Shown here one piece after another: positions 54,301 through 64,000 of a stretch of 64,000 nt of DNA. How positions within the stretch are numbered: position 1 is the first letter of the stretch; each line of letters begins with the position of its first letter. The stretch lies in NCBI GenBank assembly GCA_030549495.1, contig JAUIRK010001035.1:849001-913000 (forward strand). The letters run 5' to 3'. The position numbers and the translations under genes are program-made. Source of the DNA: Nectonema munidae. Its lineage: Eukaryota; Nematomorpha; Nectonematoida; Nectonematidae. Under the pieces are notes generated by a model, which did no database searches, was not told the DNA's origin, and saw only the letters and a program-made list of their open reading frames with translations.

Positions 54301-56349
54301 ATTGATTTGACGAATAAGGCGCTTAATACCTTTTGGTTTTATATCAACGTTTCTGAAACGCCCATCATTCCACAATACACTGAGCGGGAGTACATCTATG
54401 GCTCGCCTGAAGCCACAGTTGCCCTAATTGGTGACATCGTTGGGCCCGGATACTTTGAAATGCCGCTTACTACTGAAAACATGCTGAATAAGCCATATTG
54501 GTCTGGTGAGCAAATAGCTTTCAATTTTGCTGCTAATTTCTACACGCTCAATTATCTGCATAAGATTACCAACCTTGAAAACCAACAGTTGAAAGACGCC
54601 ATGCATTACCTTAACCTAGACTACCAGCGTATGCTCAGTCATATGAATGTAGAGTCTGGGGCATTTTGTTTTTTCCAACGCGATGATTGTGAAGGAGATA
54701 TCTGGCTGACATCGATCTCGGTCCTTGCTCTTCATACCGCTGCCAAGCGCACTGAGTGGGAATCCCTGTTGTACATAGACCAAAGTGTCCTACGCTCTGC
54801 TCTTCGATTTATTCTTCGTCATAAAAATCTAGACGGTAGTTTTTCGCCGACCCATCCCGAAAATGCATTTGCCGATCGTAAAATGCGGCCTTTCATGTCC
54901 TATTACTCGTCGGGAGCGAATTTTTCATCTAAAGCCTCCGAAGTTAAAAATCTTGCACTCACATCCTTTGTTGCGATTGTTTTGACTAGTCTTAACGATG
55001 TGTCCGGTGACGTCGGGAATGAAGTTACTTCTGCTCAGCTAAATGTCATGTCCTACTTAGCAGAGGCATTAGAAAACACCGTATTAAGTACGTATGAATT
55101 GGCTATATTAACGTATGCCTTGTTTATTGGAAATCATGTTAAAAAAGAGCACGCTTTTTACATGCTCAAGTCCAGAATTAGTATAAGGGAAGACGGTGCT
55201 TATTACTGGTGCGATCATGATTCACCCGTCTCTTCTGAGCGCATGCAATTCAATATTCCACATAAGGGACCTCGTGTTTGGTTCAAAGATGAAGCTACTT
55301 GCGTCGAAACCACAGCATACGCTCTCATGGTTTTTATCAAGAACAAAGGGCCACTCACTTCAGAGTACATCATACCAATCATAACTTGGTTGAATGGGCA
55401 GAGAAATACACTCTCAGGCTTCGCTTCTACCCGTGACACTATTGTAGCTTTGCAAGCGCTAACACTTTACTCTGAAAACGAATTGACTCGTCCGTCTACA
55501 AGCATTGAAGTGGAGATTCAACACACTGCTGACATCAATTTCACTCACAACTTCCACATTAACGCCTCCAACTTGGCCACTCTACAGTTACTGCCTATTC
55601 ACAAAGTGTATGGGAGTATTAAAATCATGGCGAAGGGTCGGGGCCTTGCTCTTTTCAGCCTGCAAGTTTCCAAGAATATCGACTGGCCCGAATTTCAGCG
55701 CCAGCCCCCACAACGCGCATTCGAGCTAACGCACTGGCGCACTTACAAAGGCTTCAACGCCTCTTTGATCGAATTCGTCGTGTGCGCCCGTTGGATACTC
55801 ACCTCTCTCTCCTCAAAGAGTGGTATGGCTGTCATTGAGGTTGACATTCCATCAGGGTACGCTGTGCATCAGCCTGATCTTGACATATACGTCAACCATA
55901 TACAACAGCACCACACAACCCCTACTGAAAGGAATAAGAATGAGCTCTTTGAAAATTACCCATCCGCTACCACCCTCAAAAAAGCGGAATTTTTAGTGCA
56001 TCGCCAAAAAGCAGTATTCTACTTTTCCTACATCGACTCCTCCATAGGCAGACCGCCCACCTGCGTGAAATTCAACGCCGAGAGGTGGCATCCCATTGCC
56101 AATCTCAGTGCCTGGAACACTATATCCGTCTACGAGTACTACAACCCCAGCCGACACAATGTAAGTTTGTACGAAGCCTACAGCCTCCACGTTCTCACTG
56201 TTTGCAGGATTTGCGCTTCTTATCAGTGTCCTTACTGCCCAAACTTCAACTCCTCCCCACCTCCCACCAATCAACTCTCATCGTTTGTTGCTTGCATTGC
56301 ATTCAGCCTGCTCATCACCACCATCAAAAATCTTCTTTCTCACCCCTAA
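51367..56349 (+). CDS. Mcr: Macroglobulin complement-related protein (thioester-less TEP/CD109 family with LDLa)
   Basis: 1660 residues from ATG 51367; the frame is open seven codons farther up but without an ATG. Signal peptide: MISAICTLFTLVLPTIF. Macroglobulin domains occupy about 30-700 (INKPLFMQNEEVMFRV is the MG2 signature). An LDL-receptor class A module with six cysteines and the CDGIPHCSDHSDES calcium site lies at about 725-765. WIWEDFNIG near 795 starts the alpha-2-macroglobulin domain. The thioester site near 1043-1048 reads YWSGEQ instead of GCGEQ: Ser replaces the reactive Cys, so no thioester forms. The TED helices follow (ETTAYALM, SGFASTRDTIVALQAL). The receptor-binding domain (about 1480-1600) is followed by a cysteine cluster (CRICASYQCPYC) and a hydrophobic tail, possibly a GPI or membrane anchor. 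LDLa plus thioester loss is the hallmark of Drosophila Mcr/Tep6, a septate-junction and immune protein; orthology is inferred. The 5-kb coding region has no intron, unusual for this family. Confidence 0.92.
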   Translation: MISAICTLFTLVLPTIFNVLHDGSSNLFSPYNSPYPSNRINLEKSFSYLIYAPRVVRPDQMYRMTVLINDPFDYALDSSVFFVNVVAIIQRNGVEMRRTEEVFTSGIAKHLLLNIPLNARQGVYNLEITGRRMGSDNQISSVSNREILFYNKTRLSYDARVMSIMIQINKPLFMQNEEVMFRVILIKSDYTPYLRSVNIYLLNPDGFIMRRWINRQSNLGSINLDYAIGGRPSFGLWEIKVEAQSQIQSNYFNVEEYFEPRFEVFVMMPRFIVDTRRRIHGELHANYTYDSGVDGLASVQAYLYRPASNVYREEFRSRSLNITANQRMNFGVISFEIVVDDLRQLLPSSNQFAFAGFELVVNASVTEAFYFNKTYYGFTYTHIYNSSAKLTILGEKPLIYKPGFNVSFLVAMSLQDGSSFSIYNDKCLHVRAVTNARKFIIDCLAFAENIPHMYGMAHVSIPTYPEDSEIKISVEFDSSKNFVNPALKGLANVYMGKIKTEIVALPKLSTAGQYINVECKSLFPKSGEYAIFHVISSFFIEKLFYEIISKGNILYHDYANMNGRETTFTLALSSEMSPSSKVLVYTITSSGMLITDALNFHVDSTGQNNFTVEINSKKDLNRLTVEIVTRGDPAAFVGISALDTMIYDLQLGNDVSLPHLQKLMYDLDTHSNSSSSYTWYSNEGHPSLTYFFSSPTYGIDTSRVISFTGLLFLTDAKFDFLPRNTDCNISLGYLPCTSFEAGCFRVEEKCDGIPHCSDHSDESNCYKFEKDVRKKTHFKDTLKRLHRFAEVYDCSWIWEDFNIGTDGYHIFTIRIPNSPSEYTLSAYSLSKVKGFSILPETLTFDSTIPYYFKVDMPDRVVMGEQVGLRVVMFNYMHEEIEVLTSVHASTRYKIVIVEDIDEGVVSSYDPKTLYGERQVLSWVESQYSTMLYIPIVFTETGKTIVKVTSLTQIAYDVFEKEVDVRIGGAPQHYHTPFVIDLTNKALNTFWFYINVSETPIIPQYTEREYIYGSPEATVALIGDIVGPGYFEMPLTTENMLNKPYWSGEQIAFNFAANFYTLNYLHKITNLENQQLKDAMHYLNLDYQRMLSHMNVESGAFCFFQRDDCEGDIWLTSISVLALHTAAKRTEWESLLYIDQSVLRSALRFILRHKNLDGSFSPTHPENAFADRKMRPFMSYYSSGANFSSKASEVKNLALTSFVAIVLTSLNDVSGDVGNEVTSAQLNVMSYLAEALENTVLSTYELAILTYALFIGNHVKKEHAFYMLKSRISIREDGAYYWCDHDSPVSSERMQFNIPHKGPRVWFKDEATCVETTAYALMVFIKNKGPLTSEYIIPIITWLNGQRNTLSGFASTRDTIVALQALTLYSENELTRPSTSIEVEIQHTADINFTHNFHINASNLATLQLLPIHKVYGSIKIMAKGRGLALFSLQVSKNIDWPEFQRQPPQRAFELTHWRTYKGFNASLIEFVVCARWILTSLSSKSGMAVIEVDIPSGYAVHQPDLDIYVNHIQQHHTTPTERNKNELFENYPSATTLKKAEFLVHRQKAVFYFSYIDSSIGRPPTCVKFNAERWHPIANLSAWNTISVYEYYNPSRHNVSLYEAYSLHVLTVCRICASYQCPYCPNFNSSPPPTNQLSSFVACIAFSLLITTIKNLLSHP

Positions 56350-56352
56350 CTT

Positions 56353-56371
56353 ACTCTCTCTCTCTCTCTCT
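56353..56371. repeat. (TC)n microsatellite in the Mcr 3'UTR
   Basis: About nine TC units directly after the stop codon; simple repeat, likely polymorphic. Confidence 0.8.
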
Positions 56372-56648
56372 TGCTCACTGCTAGCATATTTTTTTAAAGA
56401 AGTTGCTTCCGTTTAGTAGCCATCAACAAACAGCCTTAAGATAAATTTACTGTGATTTTAATGCCATTTTACAATATTTTTCATCTTGTTTACAAATTTT
56501 TAATAGAGAAACAACATTCCACTTATTACTTTATTTACACAATGCTTTTATATATTTCTCTTGTTTTTCAGCATTTTGTCTCTTTTTATAGAATGTGAAC
56601 TCGGATATTTTACTTTTAAAATTATTTTTGATATTTTTTTTATAAATT

Positions 56649-56654
56649 AATAAA
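56649..56654 (+). terminator. Polyadenylation signal of the Mcr-like gene
   Basis: AATAAA 300 bp past the stop, followed by a T-rich stretch. No earlier AATAAA was noticed between the stop and this site. Confidence 0.55.
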
Positions 56655-56906
56655 CATCTTTTATTTTTCCTGCTGTGTATCCAAGCCTCTATTCAGATAA
56701 AGAATACATTTACAAGCTTTTAATCTTGGCTTATAAAATTTCGCTTACAAGTCATTTTTGTTATTGATACATGATTTATAGCTATGGATATCAGTGATGA
56801 ATAAGTCATATGTGGGTAAAATCCTACACCACATTTGAGTGTTTCCAGCTCTTAGAATGAGCCAACAAAATTAAAAAGTTTCAATTCTAAAAATGATATT
56901 ATAGCC

Positions 56907-57670
56907 CAGCGTTTCTCAACCGGGGTCAACCGCGCAGAACCCTTGGGTTTCGAAGAGTGTCGCTAGGGGTTCCACGAGATAAACTGAGATAAGTTGATGT
57001 ACTTTGTATAAAGCGCTGTTACTTGACTCTCTAAACTATTACAAATTATTTACTATTGTTACTATTATAAATGAAATCAGATTTATAAACAATTCATAAT
57101 ATGAATAATTTACATGTTTCCTTTGATAGTTGGTTAATTGGGGATTTAATTAGTCAATATATTTAGAACAAATAAAATTACTTTGTCGGTTTCTTTGCTA
57201 GTTTGATTAGATAGTTGGTTTACGGAATTAATATATTTTTTTTAATTGAATTATTATCTATCAGCGTTCCCTCCACCGATGTTACGCAAAAACTCCCTGG
57301 GGATTCGGCGAGAAATAGTAAGGTATTTTTTACGTCTAAGTTTAGATGCTTTTAATGAAAACTTTAAAGTAGTAAGAATCTTATCTAGAGCTACTAATAA
57401 ATATGATAGAGAAGTTTTCTCAAACTAGTTTATATTTTTTTTCACCGAAGTTTACGTTTTAATTATCTTATATTTTAAGAATGACAAAATTTAAGCAAAC
57501 TTTTAAGGCCTTTTTTTCATTAGATTAATGGAGAATTCTTTTTTGTCTTTAATCTAATTACATTTCTTTTACTGTGTTAAAAATTTATGAAAATATTTTT
57601 GCGTAGGGTTCCTTGGAAGATTTATCATATTCCAGAGGTTGCGCAAAGGTAAAAATTTTGAGAAACGCTG
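56907..57670. mobile_element. Non-autonomous hAT element
   Basis: The left end CAGCGTTTCTCAACCGGGGT and the right end TTTTGAGAAACGCTG are inverted repeats of hAT type. Just inside, GGGTTCCACGAG on the left and GGGTTCCTTGGAAGA on the right are partly mirrored. ATAGCC occurs directly outside both ends (56901-56906 and 57671-57676); hAT would give 8 bp, so two bases have drifted or the ends are slightly misplaced. No transposase is encoded. Confidence 0.78.
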
Positions 57671-57799
57671 ATAGCCATTGATAAGAAAATCGCTTTGTGA
57701 AATTTTCTGACACTGAGATCATATGACTCGTGATCATTGAAAATCTATTTATAAGAGGATATATTTTTTAGTAAAATTTATGACAAGCACGGAGAAAAG

Positions 57800-57895
57800 T
57801 TTATTTGTAAAAAAGTGTCAAATCAAATACACTGGAAAATCTAGGAGTATGGTAATATAATATGTCATTGATATGATGAATAAAATTATGACGCT
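57800..57895. repeat. Dispersed repeat, second copy at 32267-32345
   Basis: Both copies contain TTTATTTGT, then GTATCAAATTAAATACACAG or GTGTCAAATCAAATACACTG, then GAAAATCTAG and a GAATAAA-like end, in the same order and orientation. Family unknown. Confidence 0.6.
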
Positions 57896-58006
57896 TTATC
57901 TCACGTCTTCATTCTTTTGAGTTTTTGGGAGATAGTGTGTGAAAATTGTAAGGGGTTGTCTTCCATGCCCAACCTCTTGAGGTTTTAGAAGATATATAAA
58001 TATATA

Positions 58007-58528
58007 CACTGAGGAAGCGTTATAACGCAGTAACCGGGGTCCATAATAACTTCTCGCGTTATAACTGATCCGCGTTTTAATTTTCTTATACAAGTTAAAT
58101 AATAATATTTACATAGACGGATTTTTTTTTCATTTGGTTATATAGAAAACATTAGACAACACTCCTAAAACTAAAATTTGAAAAGTAATGAAGTGTAAAA
58201 GAAATGTCACAAACAACCTGTAAGTTTTATTACAAAAATTTTTATTAGAACAAAAAAACATCTATGTACGTACACTTGAAAACTCTTCTTTTATGCAAAA
58301 TAGTCGGTAATAAGTTTTTGTTTAGCTTCTTTTTTTGCAAATATTTTCTGCAAAACGTAAAATATTTTTTAGTTGCATTCGTCTAATTGAATCAACTTCT
58401 TGTGTTTCTAGTCATTCTAAACTTTGTTTCGGCATAAAGCAAACATCAGTAAAAATGGGAGCCAAGACATAACCGCGTTATAAGCGATATCGCGCTATAT
58501 TGATCCGCGTTATAACGGTTCTTTACTC
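58007..58528. mobile_element. Pogo-like MITE with TA flanks
   Basis: The left end CACTGAGGAAGCGTTATAAC and the reverse complement of the right end GAGTAAAGAACCGTTATAAC align with five differences. TA flanks lie at 58005-58006 and 58529-58530. Inner parts repeat CGCGTTATAA in both orientations. 522 bp, no transposase. The right 90 bp match the element end at 17980-18070. TIRs rich in GTTATAACGC are typical of pogo/Tigger relatives. Confidence 0.72.
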
Positions 58529-58529
58529 T

Positions 58530-59127
58530 ATATTATACTGAGATGCTCAGAAGACTCCCTTTCTTCAAATAATGCCTAATTTTGGACTGTGATATTCAAT
58601 CTAGTATTGCAAAGATTATTACTCTCTAACGTAGTTTTAAAATTTTTTAAATTCTCGATATTGTTTGCATGAGAAGAGTGTCTCAAAAATAAAAGTTACT
58701 TTCCCTTATTAAAAAACTTAGATATAGTGAAAAATAAAAGAAAAATAAAATTAATTACTCCGCGAATAGATAGTATCGTGTTGAAAGAAGTTGATGTTGA
58801 AGTGTTTAAAGCCTAATACAATCAACCTTTAGTGATCGGGAAAATTTGTCGTTTATAAAAACATTTTTAGTATCTTGGATAATACATTTTTAAACTAAAA
58901 ACTCAAATTCATTTCATCAAAGCGTATAGTATAGTAAAAGGTAATATAAAAATAGTTAAATATATGGCCGATTCTGATAAGTTAAATAAATATTCCAAAA
59001 TCTCACTTGTATAATTCTTTTTAACACTAATTCAAATCTTATTTGTTCAATTGTATTTATGAATATCAAAATGACATTTATTTAAAAATTTATTAATTAA
59101 TCTATACAAAAAATTTAATAAAAATTC
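58530..59127. other. AT-rich DNA, nothing recognised
   Basis: Only short frames and A/T runs. Confidence 0.45.
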
Positions 59128-59330
59128 GTGGGCAAATAGTGTGGTGGTTCAAGCTTAAGGTCTCTTGGTGAATTGGTGCTGGGTTCGATTCTCGATATTG
59201 ATATTTTATGATCTATCCGGTTGTAAAAGATCTTTCTTCCCTTGGATGCGTTACGGACAACAATAAAAACAACGTAAACTCAGCTTCACGAAATATCGTT
59301 TGAAGATTCAAATAAAAGGTATATCTAATG
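59128..59330 (+). repeat. tRNA-derived SINE
   Basis: GTGTGGTGGTTCAAGC gives an A-box-like segment and GCTGGGTTCGATTCTCG, about 45 bp later, is a good B box. An unrelated body (CTTGGATGCGTTACGGAC) follows. This order, tRNA-like head then non-tRNA body, is the SINE layout. A working tRNA is not supported: no acceptor stem closes. Confidence 0.55.
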
Positions 59331-60042
59331 TAGAGGGGCAAGATTCTTAAATCAGAAATAAATCAGCTTGGCATCACCAAAAATTGAATAGTTAGATTTT
59401 TAAAACTTTTTTGATGATTTATCAATTAAAGTGTAAGATTCTTCTTGGGATTGTTCGGTAGGACCGTGAAATCTGGAAACACAAATCAATAATGTATAAA
59501 GTTGTAAGAAAAATTTTAATTTGAAAATAGATTAAATATTTTTCAACAATTTACTTTCATTTCCCCTTCCATTTTTCAAAGAATGTGGATATCTTTCTTC
59601 AAAAGTAAAGATCAATTTTGAGAGCAACAAAATAAAAAATGTTAAACTGCTTTTATTGCTTATTTGTAGTAGTTAAGAGAAATAAATAATTTTTAAATAT
59701 TTTATTTTATGCAACTAAAAATTTTTTGGTGTTTTATGAGTGACTCTTTATGACTTAATTCAAATGACAATTTTCATTGGGTCATGAATGACCCATTATT
59801 GATCATCTAAAATAATGCCATTAATCTCAGATTTTCAAATGCTTTATTTCAAATCTTGATCCTATCAAATGATTTGAATTTAGGAAAATTAAAAAAACGG
59901 AATTATATGGAATAAATCACGTTTTCACATATACGTTTCGTTTTTACTCATGCTTCTTTTTTACTTTCGCGTTTTATGTGGCAAAATTTAAAAGCGTACT
60001 CAATTTGTCAAATGTTTTAAAAGTAAAACCATGTGGTGTTTT
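59331..60042. other. AT-rich DNA, nothing recognised
   Basis: Short inexact direct repeats of GAATGACC/GAGTGACTC type near 59738-59795, otherwise nothing. Confidence 0.4.
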
Positions 60043-60150
60043 CATCGAGAAGGCACAATTGCACCCCTTGTATCGAACTATGAAGAAAGGAGGCTTGATG
60101 TGGGATCGAACCCAAGACCTTGAGTTATCGAAGCCTCAAGTCTTCAATTC
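60043..60150 (-). repeat. tRNA-derived SINE, copy A
   Basis: On the minus strand: CTTGGGTTCGATCCCACATC (B box), then CAAGCCTCCTTTCTTCATAG, GTTCGATACAAGGGGTGCAA and CCTTCTCGATG. The same blocks in the same order occur at 62258-62360 and, decayed, at about 4955-5035, which makes it a dispersed family. Confidence 0.65.
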
Positions 60151-61575
60151 TAAGTTTCAATTCATTTCAGTATATCTAACCAATCTTACTCACGCGCCTA
60201 ACCTTTTCAAAATATTTAAAAGTAATTGTTCCCCTCCTCTCTTTTCCTCCTATATTTCTATCGTCGCGGTTTAATTTCTAAAATAGCCTTTCAAATTGGG
60301 AAATATTATAAATATGAACGTTTTCAATATGCAAATTTGTTATTATTTTTTTTCAAAAATATTGATAATAATTTATTCAAGTAAGACCTATGGCGCAAAA
60401 TACTGCAAAACTTTATTTACATTGATATGAAAAATGGAAATAATTTTTTAGCACACTTCCTAAATAGTTCTATGTCACCAATGTATATGAAAACAATTTA
60501 TTAGACAGGTAAGATAAGATATTTACAGTACTTGGGATCGATACTACAAAAAATAACTTCCTTCTATTTATCGTTCCTTAGAACAAAAACGCTTCGTTAT
60601 CGTTTAATTGAAATTTTTCTTTCGTTATCGTTAGCCTAATAAAAATTTCCGTTTATTTTTCCGAAAAAATGTATAACTATTTTTAGAAAATAACAAAAAA
60701 AAGTTAAAATTCAAATACATAATTGTATTGAAATTTTGTCATTTTGAAATATCACATGTAATTTGCTGAAATGGCTTCAAATGAAAAATAACATAAAAAA
60801 TATTTTTTTTATTTAATATCAAAATTAGCCAAAAGTTTAACAGAAAGCCAAGATATAAATAAAAAGAAATTAGTCAAATTTTGAAACAAATATAAAAAAT
60901 TTTGTGTGATCAATTTAGTTTAAAAATAGTAAAGTTTTTTAGAATTTTGACAAAAATGTTGGACTATACTAATGTTTTTGAAAATTCTATATTTTTGGGG
61001 AAAATTTTTTATCGCAAAACATTCTTTCAGTTGAACCAGCTTTTGCCACATAAACCAGCCAGTCGATTGCAGGAGGGCCTTTCCAAAATTTCAGCTGCTG
61101 AAGATCTTATATTTTTGTTACTTTGATTTTGAAATGATGAATGCTTGAGACGAATCATGCATTAAATTTGGAATTAAAAAACAAGAAAAAGTTGATAATA
61201 ATAATTATCTTTAGAAGTAATGAATAAATATCTATCTCGCCTAGATTTTTAACACTGTGTGTGAAAATATAATATAACGAAATCAACACAATCGCTAACG
61301 TAAAAGCCATATATCGCTCATTTCAAAAATTTTTAGTTCGTTTTTGTTAATTTAACGAAAATGCTATTTTCTTAGCTCTAATATTTACATTAGTACTTTG
61401 GCACTTTCTCTATACGAACCATTTTCACTCTTTTGATAAGTTTTCCAAATTTTGTGTAGTTTCACGGAGCGAAAGAGTTCGTAAATATTGCAAACTAATT
61501 CTTTGATTTTTGGACAGTAACGCTGGCCACCTATTGTAGTAAGATTTACTTTCGTATCAAGTAATATTTTCTAAA
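60151..61575. other. AT-rich DNA with an old repeat shared with 8.9-10.0 kb
   Basis: GAAAAAATGTATAACTATTTTT at 60660 and TTCGTTTTTGTTAATTT at 61333 recall 9040-9060 and 9975-9990, with weak similarity between. No gene recognised. Confidence 0.35.
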
Positions 61576-61934
61576 TATAGCATCACAAGTTCAAGTGAAA
61601 TGTTTTCAAGTTCAAGTGAATTTTTTTTCAAGTTTTAAGTAGTTTTATTTTTAGGTTCGACTTGAAAGCTAATTTTTATTGAGTTTGAAAATATTTGATT
61701 TTTTGTTGAGAGAAGATATATATTGAATTACACATCTTTTACAAATTTTTAGAGTTCTAAAAAAATTAAAAAATGCAAACTAAAAATTAATTTTTGTAAA
61801 AATATTTATTACTGATCTTAAAAAATGTTCAAGTCGAAATTTGAAAACATTTCACTTGAACTTGAAAACATTTCACTTGAATTTGAAAACATTTCACTTC
61901 TTGAAAACATTTCGCTTGAACTTGTAATGCTATA
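61576..61934. mobile_element. Hairpin MITE with inverted arrays of a 21-bp repeat
   Basis: The outer ends TATAGCATCACAAGTTCAAG and CTTGTAATGCTATA are inverted repeats. Each arm holds tandem copies of a unit like AAGTTCAAGTGAAATGTTTTC: about two in the left arm (61585-61630) and four in the right (61826-61925), opposite in orientation. The 359-bp element has no coding capacity. No certain target duplication, although TA may be part of the ends. Confidence 0.75.
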
Positions 61935-62257
61935 CATTGGTAATGCGTACTTATGAAGCGAGTATTACTTACTATAAAAAATAGTAGTCTTAACTAATTT
62001 GAACCGTAAATGTCACTAGATTTGTTAGTAAGCCCAACAAACGTATTCAGTAAAATTTTCTGTCTATATTTTAACTATTCAGATTTTAAATCTTATCATC
62101 ATCTCAGTAAAATTAAATAGCGATCTTTACTGACATCTTAGTTCAGCCTTATAAAGCCTCATACTGAATTTTTGAATATTTTTCCTGTTAATTGTTGAAT
62201 AAGTTTAAACCTCATAACAAATATACTTTACTAGTTTATGCAACATCAATACGATTA
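61935..62257. other. Nothing recognised
   Basis: AT-rich sequence between the hairpin element and SINE copy B. Confidence 0.4.
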
Positions 62258-62360
62258 CATCGAAAAGGCACACTTGTTCCGCTTGTATCAAACTTTGAGG
62301 AAAGCAGGCTTGATGCGGTATCGAACCCAAAGCCTTGTTATCAAATCCAGAATCTAACCA
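62258..62360 (-). repeat. tRNA-derived SINE, copy B
   Basis: Minus strand: GGCTTTGGGTTCGATACCGC (B box), CAAGCCTGCTTTCCTCAAAG, GTTTGATACAAGCGGAACAA, GCCTTTTCGATG. It matches copy A block by block. Confidence 0.65.
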
Positions 62361-62529
62361 ACACTACTCACCCCCTATAAATTATTAAATTCAAGAATAA
62401 AAACGGACATTTTTATATACACAAAAATGGTAAGCAAAGTAAAAAATTCATCAAAATACATTTTTTCATTTCTGCATTAATTTTATATAAAATAGAAAGT
62501 ATTCTTTTATCTAAATTTCAGCCTTGAAA

Positions 62530-62810
62530 AGAGGGTGGTATATTTTGAAAAATAAAGTTTTTTACACATATATCCCTATTTTCAAGTACGCTGTGTTTAC
62601 TGGTGATATTCTTTTTTTAGTGAAAATCACTCAAACCTGACCGAAAATAATTTAAATAGGACAGCCCATGTCAAAATTAAAATTTTTATTCTTATAAAAA
62701 GTTTTTTATACCCATTTTGAAGTATGTAGAATCTAATGATGTTCATTATTTATGAAATCAATAAAACCTATCAAAAAATCGTTTAAAACATTAAATCAAT
62801 GTCAAATATA
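62530..62810 (-). repeat. Inverted copy of the 20.6-kb ~150-bp repeat
   Basis: On the minus strand: AACTTTTTATAAGAATAAAA, GACATGGGCTGTCC, TCAGGTTTGAGTGATTTTCA, TATCACCAGTAAACACAG, TTGAAAATAGGGATATATGT. These words match 20560-20720 in order, with about one difference in ten. It ends about 100 bp before the LINE fragment at 62915. Confidence 0.82.
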
Positions 62811-62914
62811 TAAACTTCAAAATAAATGATACTTTTAGTATTTCTCTGGTAATTAATTAAGTTAATAAACCAACTTTAGGTGTTTAATTCACTCAAAATA
62901 TTTCATTTGTCAGT

Positions 62915-63829
62915 AAATTGCTAGTTAAAAGTGGAGTGCCGCAGGGCTCTATACTAGGACCGCTGCTTTTCTTAATATATATTAATGATATCTTTCAGTT
63001 TAGTAATACTCTATTTAAGATATATATGTATGCTGATGACCTAGTAATTTTGTATCGCGCCAAATTATTGTCCCACGATACTCAGATTCTTAATAGACAC
63101 TTGAATGATTTATTTGTTTGGACTCAAACTCAAGATCTCATTATAAACATGAAAAAAGCTGAATATATAGTTTTTGATAGGAGCAATTATTCAACAAGCC
63201 TAAGTCTGTATATTGGTCCTCATCCACTGACTCAAACTTTGTCTTACAAATATCTCCGTGTAACACTTGATTCAAACTTGAACTTCAAAACACACTATAA
63301 AAACATAATAAAAGAAGTTTCAATGATTTTGGGGCAAATCAACAGGCATGAAAATATTTTACCTTAAAAAACAAGAGTATCCATTTATCATTCTCTGATT
63401 GAATCGAAAGTGTTAGATGCAAATTATATTTGGGCTAAATCTTCTCTGGTTAATTTTGATAAGCTGAATAAAAAAATGGATAAAGCTGTAGATTTTATTC
63501 GTAAGTATAATAGGAAATACATAAGGAAAAAATATAATATATTTACTCTTGAACAAATTAATGAATTTCAATTATCTTTGTTTATTTACAAGTGTAAACA
63601 TAATTTTCATTATAAACACAACTTTTCTTTCACGGAAAATATTGATTTTTTACCATATAATCTCAGATATAAGAATAATATCAGATTGAAAACATGTAAT
63701 ACCTCTCTTTATAGGCATAGTTTTCTTAATAATGCTATCAAAGTATGGAATTCACTTCCAATTGATATTAAAGAAAATGTAATTCTGAAAAATTTCAAAA
63801 AAAGATTGAAAGAATTTCTACTTAGTTGA
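62915..63829 (+). pseudogene. 3' half of a LINE reverse transcriptase (non-LTR)
   Basis: Plus strand. It begins inside the RT domain (SGVPQGSILGPLLFLIYIND), has YADDLVILY, then the thumb region to HENILP, where a single in-frame stop (63365-63367) is met. The same frame continues to 63829 with ANYIWAKSSLVNFDKLNKK, NAIKVWNSLPIDIKENV and a basic end. The endonuclease and RT fingers are missing: a 5' truncation of the kind target-primed reverse transcription leaves. The clade is uncertain (CR1/Jockey/Rex-like) and distinct from the 24- and 42-kb LINEs. The 3' end probably lies within the last 170 bp of the window; no tail was identified. Confidence 0.85.
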
Positions 63830-64000
63830 AAAGAATCAAATTATGTGTATACACACGTGTTATTTTGATAATATTTTTTCAGTTCTTAGTCTTTTTTCTT
63901 TTTTTAGATAACTTACTGAATCACTTATTAAAATAATTCTCACCATCCGTCACCTTCCTTATCAAGTCATCAATCAAATAAATCTTGATTCATCTTCATT

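Overview
The window is AT-rich animal nuclear DNA, most likely from an arthropod. Three host genes can be read. One is a spliced mitochondrial processing peptidase gene. One is an LDLa-containing, thioester-less macroglobulin of the arthropod Mcr type. One is an alpha-carbonic anhydrase. The rest is dense in transposons: piggyBac, hAT, Merlin, several LINE lineages, tRNA-like SINEs, MITEs and satellites. A copepod-like crustacean would fit, but that is a guess; nothing here fixes the species.

Layout. 0.4-5.5 kb: a piggyBac and a BED-finger hAT remnant, both on the minus strand. 5.5-6.8 kb: the last three exons of the MPP alpha-subunit gene (plus strand); its earlier exons must lie left of the window, so the two transposons probably sit in a long intron. 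7.1-8.3 kb: a second piggyBac. 10.3-11.9 kb: a hAT-like transposase with an inverted, near-identical duplication. 12.3 kb: a hAT MITE with TSD. 14.5-16.7 kb: a Merlin element inserted, with an 8-bp TSD, just past the stop codon of a third piggyBac. 18.65-21.2 kb: two tandem repeat families, both with a period of about 150 bp.

21.2-32.2 kb is the most striking part. A satellite with a higher-order period of about 183-190 bp has been hit by a piggyBac-like MITE, by an element that left a solo LTR, and by a two-ORF LINE whose ORFs both read through. The LINE is flanked by a 14-bp repeat of the satellite, and its 5' third (5'UTR, ORF1, start of ORF2) is tandemly duplicated.

34.3-36.1 kb: hAT and CR1/L2-like LINE fragments. 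36.6-37.4 kb: carbonic anhydrase in one exon. 39.9-41.2 kb: an internally deleted hAT. 41.8-45.5 kb: a decayed relative of the 24-kb LINE. 46.5-49.3 kb: MITEs and a tRNA-like SINE. 51.4-56.3 kb: the Mcr-like gene, one uninterrupted 1660-codon reading frame. 56.9-64 kb: hAT and pogo-like MITEs, SINEs, a hairpin element, an inverted copy of the 20.6-kb repeat, and the 3' half of another LINE.

The three host genes are functionally unrelated and no shared pathway is implied. I found no convincing new enzymatic system. The unusual content is the satellite/LINE complex, the nested insertions with intact target duplications, and the two intronless host genes. All identities rest on motif recognition by eye; no database search was run.
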